62,407 bases of DNA from IMG/VR virus record IMGVR_UViG_3300046794_000255, positions 1 to 62,407 of that record. One strand, written 5' to 3'. The first letter of the stretch is position 1. Every line of letters begins with the position of its first letter. Shown here piece after piece: positions 1 through 6,752 of this stretch. The DNA is from a virus. The translations under genes were made by a program, and so were the position numbers. The notes below the pieces were generated by a model. The model made no database searches. It was not told the origin of the DNA and saw only the letters and a program-made list of their open reading frames with translations.

Positions 1-127
1 CCTGTGATACATCGATGTTCGCGTACGTGGTTGGCGTTGGCGTCACGTTGCCGGTTGCGCCAGGAAAGCTTTTGCCGAACGCTGTCGTGGCTGCGCCAGT
101 CGTGGTCGGGGTGCCTGCCACCGTAAA
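1..127. repeat. Left copy of 127-bp terminal identity (circle overlap)
   Basis: Bases 1-127 are identical to 62281-62407. The segment lies inside a gene that is open across both copies, so the two copies are one genomic location seen twice. Exactly 127 bases is a common maximum k-mer in short-read assemblers, which favours an assembly overlap of a circular or circularly permuted genome over a physical direct terminal repeat. Confidence 0.95.
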
Positions 128-460
128 GAATCCGTCGTAGCCATAGCAGGTCTGGTTCGACGAATAGGTGGTATCACTCGGGGTGTTGTTGATCGGGTCG
201 CAGTGCGCGGACTGGGCATTGAACCGCACCAAATAGCGGCTGGTGCTAACGGCAACGCGCACGCCATCGCTCCTGCGTGTTGCATAGATGGTTTTGTTCT
301 CGTAGATCCAACTCTCTGATGGCGTTGAATTCTGCCCGCGCGCACCGTAGCCGGTCGCCACATCGACTTTCGACGATCTCGCAATCCACGTACCGCTACT
401 GCTGAACGTCTGCGTTTTCGTCTGCGCGCCGCGCAGTGCCAGCATCATCATCAGGCTCAC
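1..460 (-). CDS. Tail-tip/fibre-type virion protein, part 1 (continues across the circular junction)
   Basis: First part of a gene that starts here on the minus strand and, on the circle, continues from position 62280 to a stop at 62219, giving 173 residues. The GTG at 458-460 overlaps the TGA of the gene upstream (GTGA); an in-frame ATG lies at 449-451. The N-terminus is hydrophobic (SLMMMLALRGAQ), followed by a T/S/G-rich beta-type sequence containing FSSSGTWIAR and a C-terminus with VPLGGSLTITWTE. Such glycine/serine-rich ends with a G-T-W motif are seen in phage receptor-binding and tail-tip proteins. It is the last gene after the nozzle protein and precedes no enzymatic gene. No exact family recognised; tail location is inferred from its neighbours. 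Confidence 0.7.
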   Translation of the reverse strand, partial: MSLMMMLALRGAQTKTQTFSSSGTWIARSSKVDVATGYGARGQNSTPSESWIYENKTIYATRRSDGVRVAVSTSRYLVRFNAQSAHCDPINNTPSDTTYSSNQTCYGYDGFFTVAGTPTTTGAATTAFGKSFPGATGNVTPTPTTYANIDVSQ

Positions 461-1245
461 CGCAGCACCTTGCCGTAGATGGTGGCGCCGCCGTCGCGCG
501 TCCAGAGCAGGATGAAGTCGGTGCCAGCCGCCTGCAACAGGGCGCCGTGATTCGAATTGAACGAGGTCGACGTGGTGAACGTGCCATCGCTCTTGAGCCA
601 TTTGACGGTCGGGCCGGTGATCGTGGCGGCGCCCAGGTTCACGCCTTCGATCAGGAATTCGCCCAGCGTGCCGGCCGCCGGCCAGTTGGTGATCGCCAGC
701 GTTTGCGTGCCGGTGGCCGGCGCCCATCGCTGGGCGCTGCCGTCCCGGTAATCCAGCGTGTTGGCCGCCACCGCATCCTTGAAGGCATAGGCGTAGTCCT
801 GCAGCACGGCGCTCTTGACCGTGTTGTCGCGCATGTCGGCCGGTCCCAGCACCGCGATCGAGCCGACCGACGCGGCGCCGGCAACCGTGATCGATGGCGC
901 GCTGATGTCGGCGGTGAAGGCGGCGCCTTCCAGGTTGGCCTTCGCATCGAAGCAGCCGGCGGTGGGGTGGCAGCCGACATAGTCGCCGGCCGAGAACGTG
1001 GTGGCGGACGTGTTTTCCTGGCCGCGCAGCACGGTACAGCTGTCGACATCGCGCGCCGTGACATAGACGATCTCGCGCTTCGGCACGCCGCCCACGGTCG
1101 TTACCAGCGTCAGCGGGAAGAATTCGCCGGCCACGATCTGCGGGAACAGCGTGCCGGTGCCAGGCGCCAGCAGCACGGTGGTCGAGTTCACATTGATCGC
1201 GCCGGCCAGCGTCGATTCGGCATTGTTTGTCAGTTTCAGACGCAT
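457..1245 (-). CDS. Tail fibre/tip-like structural protein (262 aa)
   Basis: Structural protein of 262 residues, rich in A, T, G and V, with no membrane segment and a repetitive beta-type pattern. It ends with FILLWTRDGGATIYGKVLR; a C-terminus of the ILLWTRDGG type recurs in phage fibre and tip proteins (recalled, not searched). Its ATG overlaps the TAA of the gene upstream (TAATG) and its TGA overlaps the next start, so it is translationally coupled on both sides within the virion operon. Function in host contact is inferred from position and composition. Confidence 0.65.
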   Translation of the reverse strand: MRLKLTNNAESTLAGAINVNSTTVLLAPGTGTLFPQIVAGEFFPLTLVTTVGGVPKREIVYVTARDVDSCTVLRGQENTSATTFSAGDYVGCHPTAGCFDAKANLEGAAFTADISAPSITVAGAASVGSIAVLGPADMRDNTVKSAVLQDYAYAFKDAVAANTLDYRDGSAQRWAPATGTQTLAITNWPAAGTLGEFLIEGVNLGAATITGPTVKWLKSDGTFTTSTSFNSNHGALLQAAGTDFILLWTRDGGATIYGKVLR

Positions 1246-1526
1246 TACAGATCCTTCACGCGCAAATAGAATTCGCCTTCGATCTCACGCCCGCCCACGC
1301 TGTAGATCAGGGCCGTGACCTTGTAGGTGGCATCGTCGGTGCCACCGGACACCCATACCTTGGCCGTGACATCGGTCCAGCTGATGTTTTCGACCGTCAG
1401 CACGTCGTCCGGTCCGGTAACGAAGGCGGTCACGTTGTCGATCGTGTCGCTGTCGCCAAGCGAGCGCGCGGCCACAATGTCGAAATCGAGCAGTTCGCGC
1501 GGCTGTTTGAACAGGGTATCGGCCAT
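1245..1526 (-). CDS. Small fiber-tail adaptor-like protein
   Basis: A 93-residue protein. The N-terminal part (KQPRELLDFDIVAARSLGD) and the C-terminal half (KVWVSGGTDDATYKVTALIY, then EGEFYLRVKDL) match the layout of small phage adaptor proteins of the Gp77-like fiber-tail adaptor type: an L-D-F/Y start, a central W-V-S-G-G-T turn and a final F-x-L-x-V strand. It sits between a connector gene and fibre-like genes, which fits a role joining fibre to tail. The family match is by eye. Confidence 0.6.
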   Translation of the reverse strand: MADTLFKQPRELLDFDIVAARSLGDSDTIDNVTAFVTGPDDVLTVENISWTDVTAKVWVSGGTDDATYKVTALIYSVGGREIEGEFYLRVKDL

Positions 1527-1536
1527 GGTTCAGTCC

Positions 1537-2157
1537 TTACATATAGTCGCTGCGGGAGCGGACGGGTGCGCGCTGCTGGCCAGTGGCGCCGCGCCACGCC
1601 AGCGCGCCCAGCTTCTGGTCGACCAGGCCGAAGTAGGCCGCGCCCATCGTCACGTCGGTGAATGGTTGATCCGGCGTCGACAGCAGGCGGCCCAGGGCGC
1701 CCCACGCCACCAGTTCATGGTGCAGTTCGAACAGGAAGGTGGGCACCTGATCGGCGTCCATCGACGGCTTCAAGATCATGTTCACCAGCAGCAAGCCGGT
1801 ATCGACCGGCGCGATGCGCAGGCTGCCGGGCAGGAGCTGGGTATAGAAGCGCGGCTGGCCTTCGATCGTGCCGCGCCGCCAGCCGCGCATGCACTGGTCC
1901 ATCCACTGGACGGTCTTCGATTCCAGCGGACGGTCGTTGAACAGCACCGATTCGAAATCGACGAGCGTTGCCTGGTCCGGGATCGGGATGTCCATCTCGT
2001 TCACGTCCTGCACCGGAATCTCGTCGCTATAGCGCCATTGCCGGCTGCGGGTGCAGATGTCGTCGCACGCCTGCAGGATCGCCTTGTAGGCGGCAGGGGC
2101 CGGCGCGCCCGGCGCCTTCGGGGAGATCTCGGGCAGGAAGGCGTCAAGGTCGATCAT
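1537..2157 (-). CDS. Head-tail connector/adaptor-like protein (206 aa)
   Basis: Soluble 206-residue protein with no membrane segment, overlapping the gene upstream by 4 bases (ATGA). The first half is helical with several W and D/E residues (CDDICTRSRQWRYSDEIPV). Its place after a second connector-like gene and before the adaptor protein suggests it forms part of the ring stack between portal and tail. I recognise no specific catalytic motif and no named family with certainty. Confidence 0.55.
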   Translation of the reverse strand: MIDLDAFLPEISPKAPGAPAPAAYKAILQACDDICTRSRQWRYSDEIPVQDVNEMDIPIPDQATLVDFESVLFNDRPLESKTVQWMDQCMRGWRRGTIEGQPRFYTQLLPGSLRIAPVDTGLLLVNMILKPSMDADQVPTFLFELHHELVAWGALGRLLSTPDQPFTDVTMGAAYFGLVDQKLGALAWRGATGQQRAPVRSRSDYM

Positions 2158-2840
2158 TTGGAATTCCCGGTAGCGGAGTTGACTTGCGCGGCCTGGCTCG
2201 GCGCGCCGATGGCGTCGGTGAACGCCTGGTAATGCAGGGCCGCCATGTTGCCCTGGCTGTACTGCGAATCCTTGCTGTGAGCGCGGTACATCATCCAGTT
2301 CAGCAGGGCGCTGATGAACTCGGCGCGCAGCTCCAGGGTGTCGGCGGGCGAAACCACCTTGGGCGCGGGCTTCGCCACCAGCACTTCGACCCTTGCCCCA
2401 GCGGCTGCCGGCGGGTAGACATAGAAACTGGTCGGGCTGCGCTCGTCGATCATGTAGTGGCGGGTCGGCGCGGCGCGGCGGGTGTGCCAGGTGGGATCGA
2501 CATCGTCGAGCTGCTGGCGGTCGCAGATGCGGATCGCGCGGCCAGAGACGCCATCCGCGCGCACGTTGCGCATCACGTCGAGGATCTGCGATGTGCCGGT
2601 GCTCGTGTTTTGCAGCGTGCCGGCGGACAGTTCGATGATCTCGGTGACGGCGCGGGCTGCCGGGCGGCGCAGCACGATTTCGCTGGCGCCGTCGTTGATC
2701 CAGTCGATCGATTCCGATTCGGACCAGCGTATCGCCTTCGCATCCATCATGATGTTCCGGAAGCGGCGCAGCAGGTCGGCGACAAGGATGCCAGTGCCCG
2801 CCACGTCATTGGATGCAGAAGGGATGATGGTGGTGAGCAT
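2154..2840 (-). CDS. Head-tail adaptor protein (DUF6682-like)
   Basis: 228 residues. The N-terminal half carries a helical segment with LLRRFRNIMMDAKAIRW followed by ESIDWINDGASEIVLRRPAA, a pattern typical of podoviral adaptor proteins: an early helix, an L-x-W-I/L-N-D-A/G motif, then a beta region. The middle has RHYMIDERSPTSFYVYPPA, also characteristic. Such proteins dock on the portal ring and start the tail stack. The gene is followed by a coupled start (ATGA), consistent with ordered assembly-gene expression. Family name is from memory; role follows from the family. Confidence 0.6.
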   Translation of the reverse strand: MLTTIIPSASNDVAGTGILVADLLRRFRNIMMDAKAIRWSESESIDWINDGASEIVLRRPAARAVTEIIELSAGTLQNTSTGTSQILDVMRNVRADGVSGRAIRICDRQQLDDVDPTWHTRRAAPTRHYMIDERSPTSFYVYPPAAAGARVEVLVAKPAPKVVSPADTLELRAEFISALLNWMMYRAHSKDSQYSQGNMAALHYQAFTDAIGAPSQAAQVNSATGNSK

Positions 2841-2882
2841 GGTGTTTTCCTGTTCGCAGTCGCCGCCGGTTTGAGCTGGCGC

Positions 2883-3509
2883 TTACTGCTTGGCGGCGAT
2901 CAGCTCGCGCAGCTTCTCGATGCCGGTGTTGTGGTGCGGCTTCTTGTCGTACAGGCGCTCGTATTCGGCGGCCAGGGCGGCGCGCTCGTCGACCGGCGGC
3001 TGCTCGGTGGCGGCCGGCGGCGTGGCGGCTGCGGCGGCCAGGCTGTCCAGCACCTGCTCGATTGCTGCATCACGCGCTTCCTGCGGCTGCTTGTTCCAAT
3101 CGTCGGCAGTCAAGCCGGACGCTTCGTGCGCGCGGGCGACGATGGTGCCGAGCTGGTGCGAGACGCCGCCGATGTCGAAGGTGGCCGGGTAGTCGCCGCC
3201 CAGCAGGATCTCGGGCGCGGCGGCCGGCGATGCTTCAGGCAGCGGTGCTGGGCCGGTGGCCTTGGCGCCATCGGCGTATTCCTTGGTGGCGACGGCAACC
3301 GGCGCGGCGCTGTTGACCGGCTGGCCTTCGCCACGGTACAGGCGGAAGCCTTCGGTGATAGACAGGAAGCGGTCAGCATGGTCCTGGTCGGCGACTTCGC
3401 ACACATGCGCGCCGTCCGTATAGGGCTGAAAGTGGTATTCGGTATTGCCGAGGGGGATGCGCGAACCGCCTGCGCGTATCAGTTTGCATTCAATTGCGGT
3501 GGGCTTCAT
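2883..3509 (-). CDS. Conserved phage structural-region protein of unknown function (208 aa)
   Basis: The N-terminal 60 residues (KPTAIECKLIRAGGSRIPLG, then EYHFQP and HVCEVADQDHADRFLSI) form a compact domain that I associate with small phage proteins encoded after capsid genes. It is followed by an A/P-rich linker and an ordered C-terminus with YERLYDKKPHHNTGIEKLRE, which looks like a short helical peptide-binding module. It is the first gene downstream of the capsid-unit terminator, so it depends on read-through or on a promoter I did not identify. Function unknown. Confidence 0.5.
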   Translation of the reverse strand: MKPTAIECKLIRAGGSRIPLGNTEYHFQPYTDGAHVCEVADQDHADRFLSITEGFRLYRGEGQPVNSAAPVAVATKEYADGAKATGPAPLPEASPAAAPEILLGGDYPATFDIGGVSHQLGTIVARAHEASGLTADDWNKQPQEARDAAIEQVLDSLAAAAATPPAATEQPPVDERAALAAEYERLYDKKPHHNTGIEKLRELIAAKQ

Positions 3510-3543
3510 CGGGTTCTCCGAGTGGTTGTTCTGCGATGAATGG

Positions 3544-3567
3544 AAAAACGGGGCCGGCTGGCCCCGT
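3544..3567 (-). terminator. Intrinsic terminator ending the capsid transcription unit
   Basis: On the minus strand an 8-bp perfect stem (arms 3560-3567 and 3548-3555, ACGGGGCC with GGCCCCGT) with a 4-base loop runs directly into five U. It lies 14 bases past the stop of the 159-residue protein gene. With the promoter at 5289-5317 it brackets the major capsid gene and that protein. Confidence 0.85.
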
Positions 3568-3580
3568 CAGGTGCTGCTGA

Positions 3581-4060
3581 TTAGTACACTTCGTAGCTGT
3601 TGGCCGGGTGCATCGACACGGTCAGGCGCAGGCGGCCGGCGGTGGCGCCGGTCGGTGCGGCGACGATCTTGACGCCGATCGAACGGTCATTGCCCACCGG
3701 GGTGATGGTCAGCGCCGTCTTGGTGGTCGAGGTCGAAGCCACGGCGCCAGTCTGCGCTGCGGTCGAAGCCACGAACAGTTCCTGGCCCACGGTGCGGGCG
3801 GCATCGTTGGTGCCCACGGTGCCCGACATCAGGCCCACGTCCAGGGTGATGGCGGTGCCGGTGTCCAGGTCGTCAGCGATCAGCTGGGCGCCGTGGATGG
3901 TGTGGCCGGCCGGCAGGACGCCGAGGTCGATCACGTTGTTGGCGACCAGATCGGCCGCCTTCAGGTCGACGAAGAAGCGATTGACGACCAGGTCGCCGGC
4001 GCAGTCGCCAGCGATCACGCGCTGCTGGCGCGTGGCGAATTGAGACAGGATGATAGCCAT
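3581..4060 (-). CDS. Capsid-associated (decoration-type) protein
   Basis: 159 residues, mostly beta-type, alanine/threonine-rich, with no membrane segment. It begins MAIILSQFATRQQRVIAGDC and ends with RLRLTVSMHPANSYEVY. It is encoded immediately after the major capsid gene and before a strong terminator, so both share one short transcript from a dedicated promoter. That arrangement fits an abundant head decoration or head-fibre protein. The role is inferred from context; no family motif is certain. Confidence 0.6.
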   Translation of the reverse strand: MAIILSQFATRQQRVIAGDCAGDLVVNRFFVDLKAADLVANNVIDLGVLPAGHTIHGAQLIADDLDTGTAITLDVGLMSGTVGTNDAARTVGQELFVASTAAQTGAVASTSTTKTALTITPVGNDRSIGVKIVAAPTGATAGRLRLTVSMHPANSYEVY

Positions 4061-4093
4061 GATGGATTCCTAGATAGATGGATTCAGGTGGAA

Positions 4094-4113
4094 GGACCGG
4101 GTTGCCCCGGCCC
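4094..4113 (-). other. GNRA-capped hairpin between capsid and decoration genes
   Basis: On the minus strand, arms 4106-4113 and 4094-4101 pair over 8 bp (one G:U) and are capped by a GCAA tetraloop. No U-run follows, so it should not terminate transcription efficiently. It could stabilise the capsid message or set the ratio between the two products. Confidence 0.6.
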
Positions 4114-4120
4114 GTTCGCA

Positions 4121-5221
4121 TTACACGGTCGGGTCTTTGGCTGCGGTGTCGATCGACATCACGCCGAAGTCGCGGCCATTGAAGCGGGTCTTCTTGACAC
4201 CGAAGATGCAGCCTGCCGAAACCGCCGGCTCGTTGTCGAAGTCCTTCATCTTTTCCTTCCAGGTGTAGCGCATGCCGCCCGAAGTGCCATAGGCGACGAC
4301 CGCAGCCTGGCGACCCAGCAGCAGGGCGCGTGCGGCGCTGACGTTGCCGCCGGCACCGTAGTCGCTGAAGCGGATCACCGAACGGTGCTTGTGCAGCACG
4401 GCGCCGCCGATCATGCCCAGGTTGCCCTTGAACAGCGGGTTGTCGCGGCCTTCTGCGGCAGCGGCAGCCTTCTGCAGGTCCATCCAGTTGCCGGTGGTCG
4501 GGTCGTTGCGCAGGTCGAATTCCTGGTCCGGGTTCATCAGGAACACGTAGTTGCCTTCCGAGCCGTTCTTGACCGGCACCATGTTGGCGGCGTCCGGGTT
4601 GCGGGCCTGCATCATCTCGGCGCGGTTCAGCGCTTTCTCGATGACGGCGCGGTTCATCTTGTCGGCAGCGGTCAGGGTGGACTTGCTGGTCGCGGCGCCG
4701 CCGTACAGCAGGTGTTCTGCGTCCGGCGCCTGGAACGGGTTGCCGGCGTGGCCGGTCCAGGTCGACGGCATCAGGAAGTCTTCGTTCGAACCACGGCCAC
4801 CGCCGAGGTACATGAAGAACAGCTCATCGGTGAACTTGGCGAAGAAGTCGGCCAGTTGGGCTTTTGCATTGCTGCGCAGGTCGTGGACGGTGCGCTTGCG
4901 GGTCATCTCGCCACCGCAGGACACGGGCTTACGCACCTGGTCGATGAAGACTTCATCCTGGTAGTAGCGCTGGTTTTCCTCGCTGCCTTCGGCGCGGTCA
5001 TCGCCGAAGGTCGGCTGGCCGCGCAGGGCCACGCTCAGGTCGAATTTGACGCGGTCGCCGGCGCCCGATTCCAGATCGGTCATGCGCTGGATGACGCTGT
5101 TGATGGACGTGCCGATGAACTTCTGTTCGAAGTACGAAGCGGCGCGCTGGTCGATCCACAGGCCAGTGGACCATTTCTGGACGGTCTGCGGCGATGCTGC
5201 GCCGAAAGTGGTAACGCTCAT
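4121..5221 (-). CDS. Major capsid protein, N4-gp56 family
   Basis: 366-residue HK97-fold-type major head protein. Family features visible: the early TVQKWSTGLWIDQRAASYFE segment; GDRVKFDLSVALRGQPTFGD; the EENQRYYQDEVFIDQVRKP stretch; and DELFFMYLGGGRG in the middle. Length agrees with the N4-gp56 family as I know it. It assembles the head shell on the scaffold encoded two genes upstream. It has its own promoter (5289-5317) with a leader of about 60 bases, a GGGAG ribosome site just before the ATG, and a downstream hairpin and terminator, all consistent with very high expression. Confidence 0.93.
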   Translation of the reverse strand: MSVTTFGAASPQTVQKWSTGLWIDQRAASYFEQKFIGTSINSVIQRMTDLESGAGDRVKFDLSVALRGQPTFGDDRAEGSEENQRYYQDEVFIDQVRKPVSCGGEMTRKRTVHDLRSNAKAQLADFFAKFTDELFFMYLGGGRGSNEDFLMPSTWTGHAGNPFQAPDAEHLLYGGAATSKSTLTAADKMNRAVIEKALNRAEMMQARNPDAANMVPVKNGSEGNYVFLMNPDQEFDLRNDPTTGNWMDLQKAAAAAEGRDNPLFKGNLGMIGGAVLHKHRSVIRFSDYGAGGNVSAARALLLGRQAAVVAYGTSGGMRYTWKEKMKDFDNEPAVSAGCIFGVKKTRFNGRDFGVMSIDTAAKDPTV

Positions 5222-5288
5222 GGAAGTGCTCCCTATAAAAGGATGGGGTTGAATTCACCCGGCACTTCCTGCGCTGGTTGATGGCGTG

Positions 5289-5317
5289 ATTGTACGGTTA
5301 CTTTTTTCTCAAAGCAA
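5289..5317 (-). promoter_or_regulatory. Sigma70-type promoter of the capsid gene
   Basis: Minus strand -35 TTGCTT (5312-5317), 17-bp spacer, -10 TACAAT (5289-5294), about 70 bases upstream of the major capsid ATG in an otherwise empty 120-base gap. This is one of the few real gaps inside the virion operon. Confidence 0.7.
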
Positions 5318-5341
5318 CAAAATGATTGAAAGCAACATGGC

Positions 5342-5533
5342 TCAGGCCGTCATGATGCCGCGCTCGGCGATCAGGCGGATGCCGGGCGCTTCGTCCGGCA
5401 CCTTCTTGACCGGGATCGAGCGGTCGGCCTCGACCACGAAGCGGCCGATTTGCCCGCTTTTCTGCACGAACGTGACGGTGGCGTCACCGATCTGCAGTTT
5501 GTCGCCGGGCTTCAAGTCGATGGTCAGGGCCAT
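5342..5533 (-). CDS. Small beta-type protein, faintly CsrA-like (63 aa)
   Basis: 63 residues starting at ATG 5531-5533 (a TTG 12 bases upstream is possible), with GAAAG upstream as ribosome site. The sequence ALTIDLKPGDKLQIGDATVT followed by GQIGRFVVEADRSIPVKK resembles the strand order of CsrA-type RNA binders: a hydrophobic strand, G-D/E-x-L-x-I-G-D, V-T-V, then R-x-x-V-x-A and an I/V-P-V strand. Overall identity is low, so this could equally be an unrelated small beta-barrel. It lies between scaffold and the capsid promoter, a position where small regulators or head-completion proteins occur. Confidence 0.45.
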   Translation of the reverse strand: MALTIDLKPGDKLQIGDATVTFVQKSGQIGRFVVEADRSIPVKKVPDEAPGIRLIAERGIMTA

Positions 5534-5555
5534 GTGTGCTTTCAATCAGTGGTGG

Positions 5556-6467
5556 TCAGTTCTTGAAGTAGCGGGCGCGCTGGGCGTCGGTCAGACCTTC
5601 GACCGCCTTTTCGTAGCCCACCAGATCGGTCTTGGCCAACGAATCCAAGTGGGCGAACTCGCCGCCGGTGGTGTCGTTCATCGAGGCGGCCGGCAGGCTG
5701 CCGATGTTCGGCGGCGCGGCCGGGGTCGGCACCTTGTGCTGGACCGGCTTCGTTGCCACCGGTTGCGCGGCGGGAGCCTTGCCGTTCATCGCCAGCACCA
5801 TCTTGTGGGCCTTGTCCAGCGCCGTCTCGTTGGCCAGGCCACGGTTCTCCGGCTGGCTGGCGATCAGCTTGATGGCCATGTCCAGTTGCGACAGCAGCGC
5901 CGGATCCTTGTAGTCGTCGTGCGCGGCGAGGAAGCGATTGCAGTCTGCCACCCAGGCGTTCTGGATCTGCTGGTCGTTCAGCTTGCGCGCCAGATCCGCC
6001 TCGCGCACCTGGTGCTGGATGTCGGCGCGCTGGTCGTTCAGGGCGTCGAGCTGGCGCTGGTAGTCCTTGGTCGTGACTTCGCCCGCTTCGAACTTGTCCA
6101 GCAGCGCGTCCTTGTCGGCGGCGATCTTGTCGAGCTTGGCCTGGGCGTCTTCCGGCGCCTGGACGTGCAGGAGCGGCGCCGGGGCGGCGGCTACTGCTTC
6201 GGCTTTGGCAGCGGCAGGCTCGGGCGCGGGTTCCGGTGCGGGGTCGGCAGCAGCGGCTGGCTCTGCGCTTGCAGGTGCAGCAGCGGCACCAGGGTCAGCA
6301 GCAGGAGCGGCAGCAGCTTGCGCTTCGGGGTCAGCAGGCGCCGGCTCAGCAGCGGTGGCTTCGGGTTCAGCTTCCGGGTCGACAATTTGTTTCTCGCTTT
6401 CATCGTCAGGGGTGGCAAGGGCTGCTGCTTCTTCGGCGGTCAGGCCGTGGTCTTCGTTCAGGGACAT
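5556..6467 (-). CDS. Head scaffolding protein
   Basis: 303 residues. The first 100 are an A/P/E-rich, disordered, acidic arm; residues of about 105-175 form a long charged helix (AQAKLDKIAADKDALLDKF and QRQLDALNDQRADIQHQVRE) typical of scaffold coiled coils; the C-terminus is helical (YEKAVEGLTDAQRARYF). Acidic disorder, a coiled coil and a basic or helical end, encoded between portal and major capsid, is the usual scaffold pattern. The protein should occupy the prohead interior and leave before or during packaging. Confidence 0.8.
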   Translation of the reverse strand: MSLNEDHGLTAEEAAALATPDDESEKQIVDPEAEPEATAAEPAPADPEAQAAAAPAADPGAAAAPASAEPAAAADPAPEPAPEPAAAKAEAVAAAPAPLLHVQAPEDAQAKLDKIAADKDALLDKFEAGEVTTKDYQRQLDALNDQRADIQHQVREADLARKLNDQQIQNAWVADCNRFLAAHDDYKDPALLSQLDMAIKLIASQPENRGLANETALDKAHKMVLAMNGKAPAAQPVATKPVQHKVPTPAAPPNIGSLPAASMNDTTGGEFAHLDSLAKTDLVGYEKAVEGLTDAQRARYFKN

Positions 6468-6482
6468 GGTTTCTCCTTGTAG

Positions 6483-6740
6483 TTAGAACGTGGTCGGCTG
6501 CGCGATGCCACGAATCACGGCCATGAAACCGCGCTGCAGGTCGGTGGCGCCGATGCTGATCCAGCGCTGATCGAGCGACAAAGCTGGCGGCGAATCGCTG
6601 GTCGCCTGGCCGGTGTGCTTGCGCAGCTTGGCGACGTAGGCTCCGCACTGCTCTGCTAGTGCCTTGCCCTCGTTCATGAGGTCGATTTCTTCTTGCGACA
6701 GGTCGCGGTAGCCTTTGATCTTCTGGTGCTGGTTATCCAT
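6483..6740 (-). CDS. acb2: Acb2-type cyclic-nucleotide sponge (anti-CBASS/anti-Thoeris)
   Basis: 85-residue helical protein with the Acb2/Tad1 hairpin signature: NQHQKIKGYRDLSQEEIDLM near the N-terminus, NEGKALAEQCGAYVAKL in the middle, and RWISIGATDLQRGFMAVIRG with a QPTTF end. Acb2 homologues form hexamers that sequester cyclic di- and trinucleotide signals and so blunt CBASS, and in some cases Thoeris, immunity. Tyr11 and Lys26, which I recall as ligand-binding positions in the founding Acb2, are present at the same numbers here. The gene sits between portal and scaffold, with a GGAG-type site ahead of its ATG, so it is probably co-expressed with structural genes. Ligand range cannot be read from sequence. 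Confidence 0.85.
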   Translation of the reverse strand: MDNQHQKIKGYRDLSQEEIDLMNEGKALAEQCGAYVAKLRKHTGQATSDSPPALSLDQRWISIGATDLQRGFMAVIRGIAQPTTF

Positions 6741-6752
6741 CTGAAGCTCTCC

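Noticed and set aside
1-127. Physical direct terminal repeat
   Set aside because: 127 bp equals a standard assembler k-mer and the sequence lies in the middle of one gene, so an assembly overlap of a circle is the simpler reading. Coverage data would decide.
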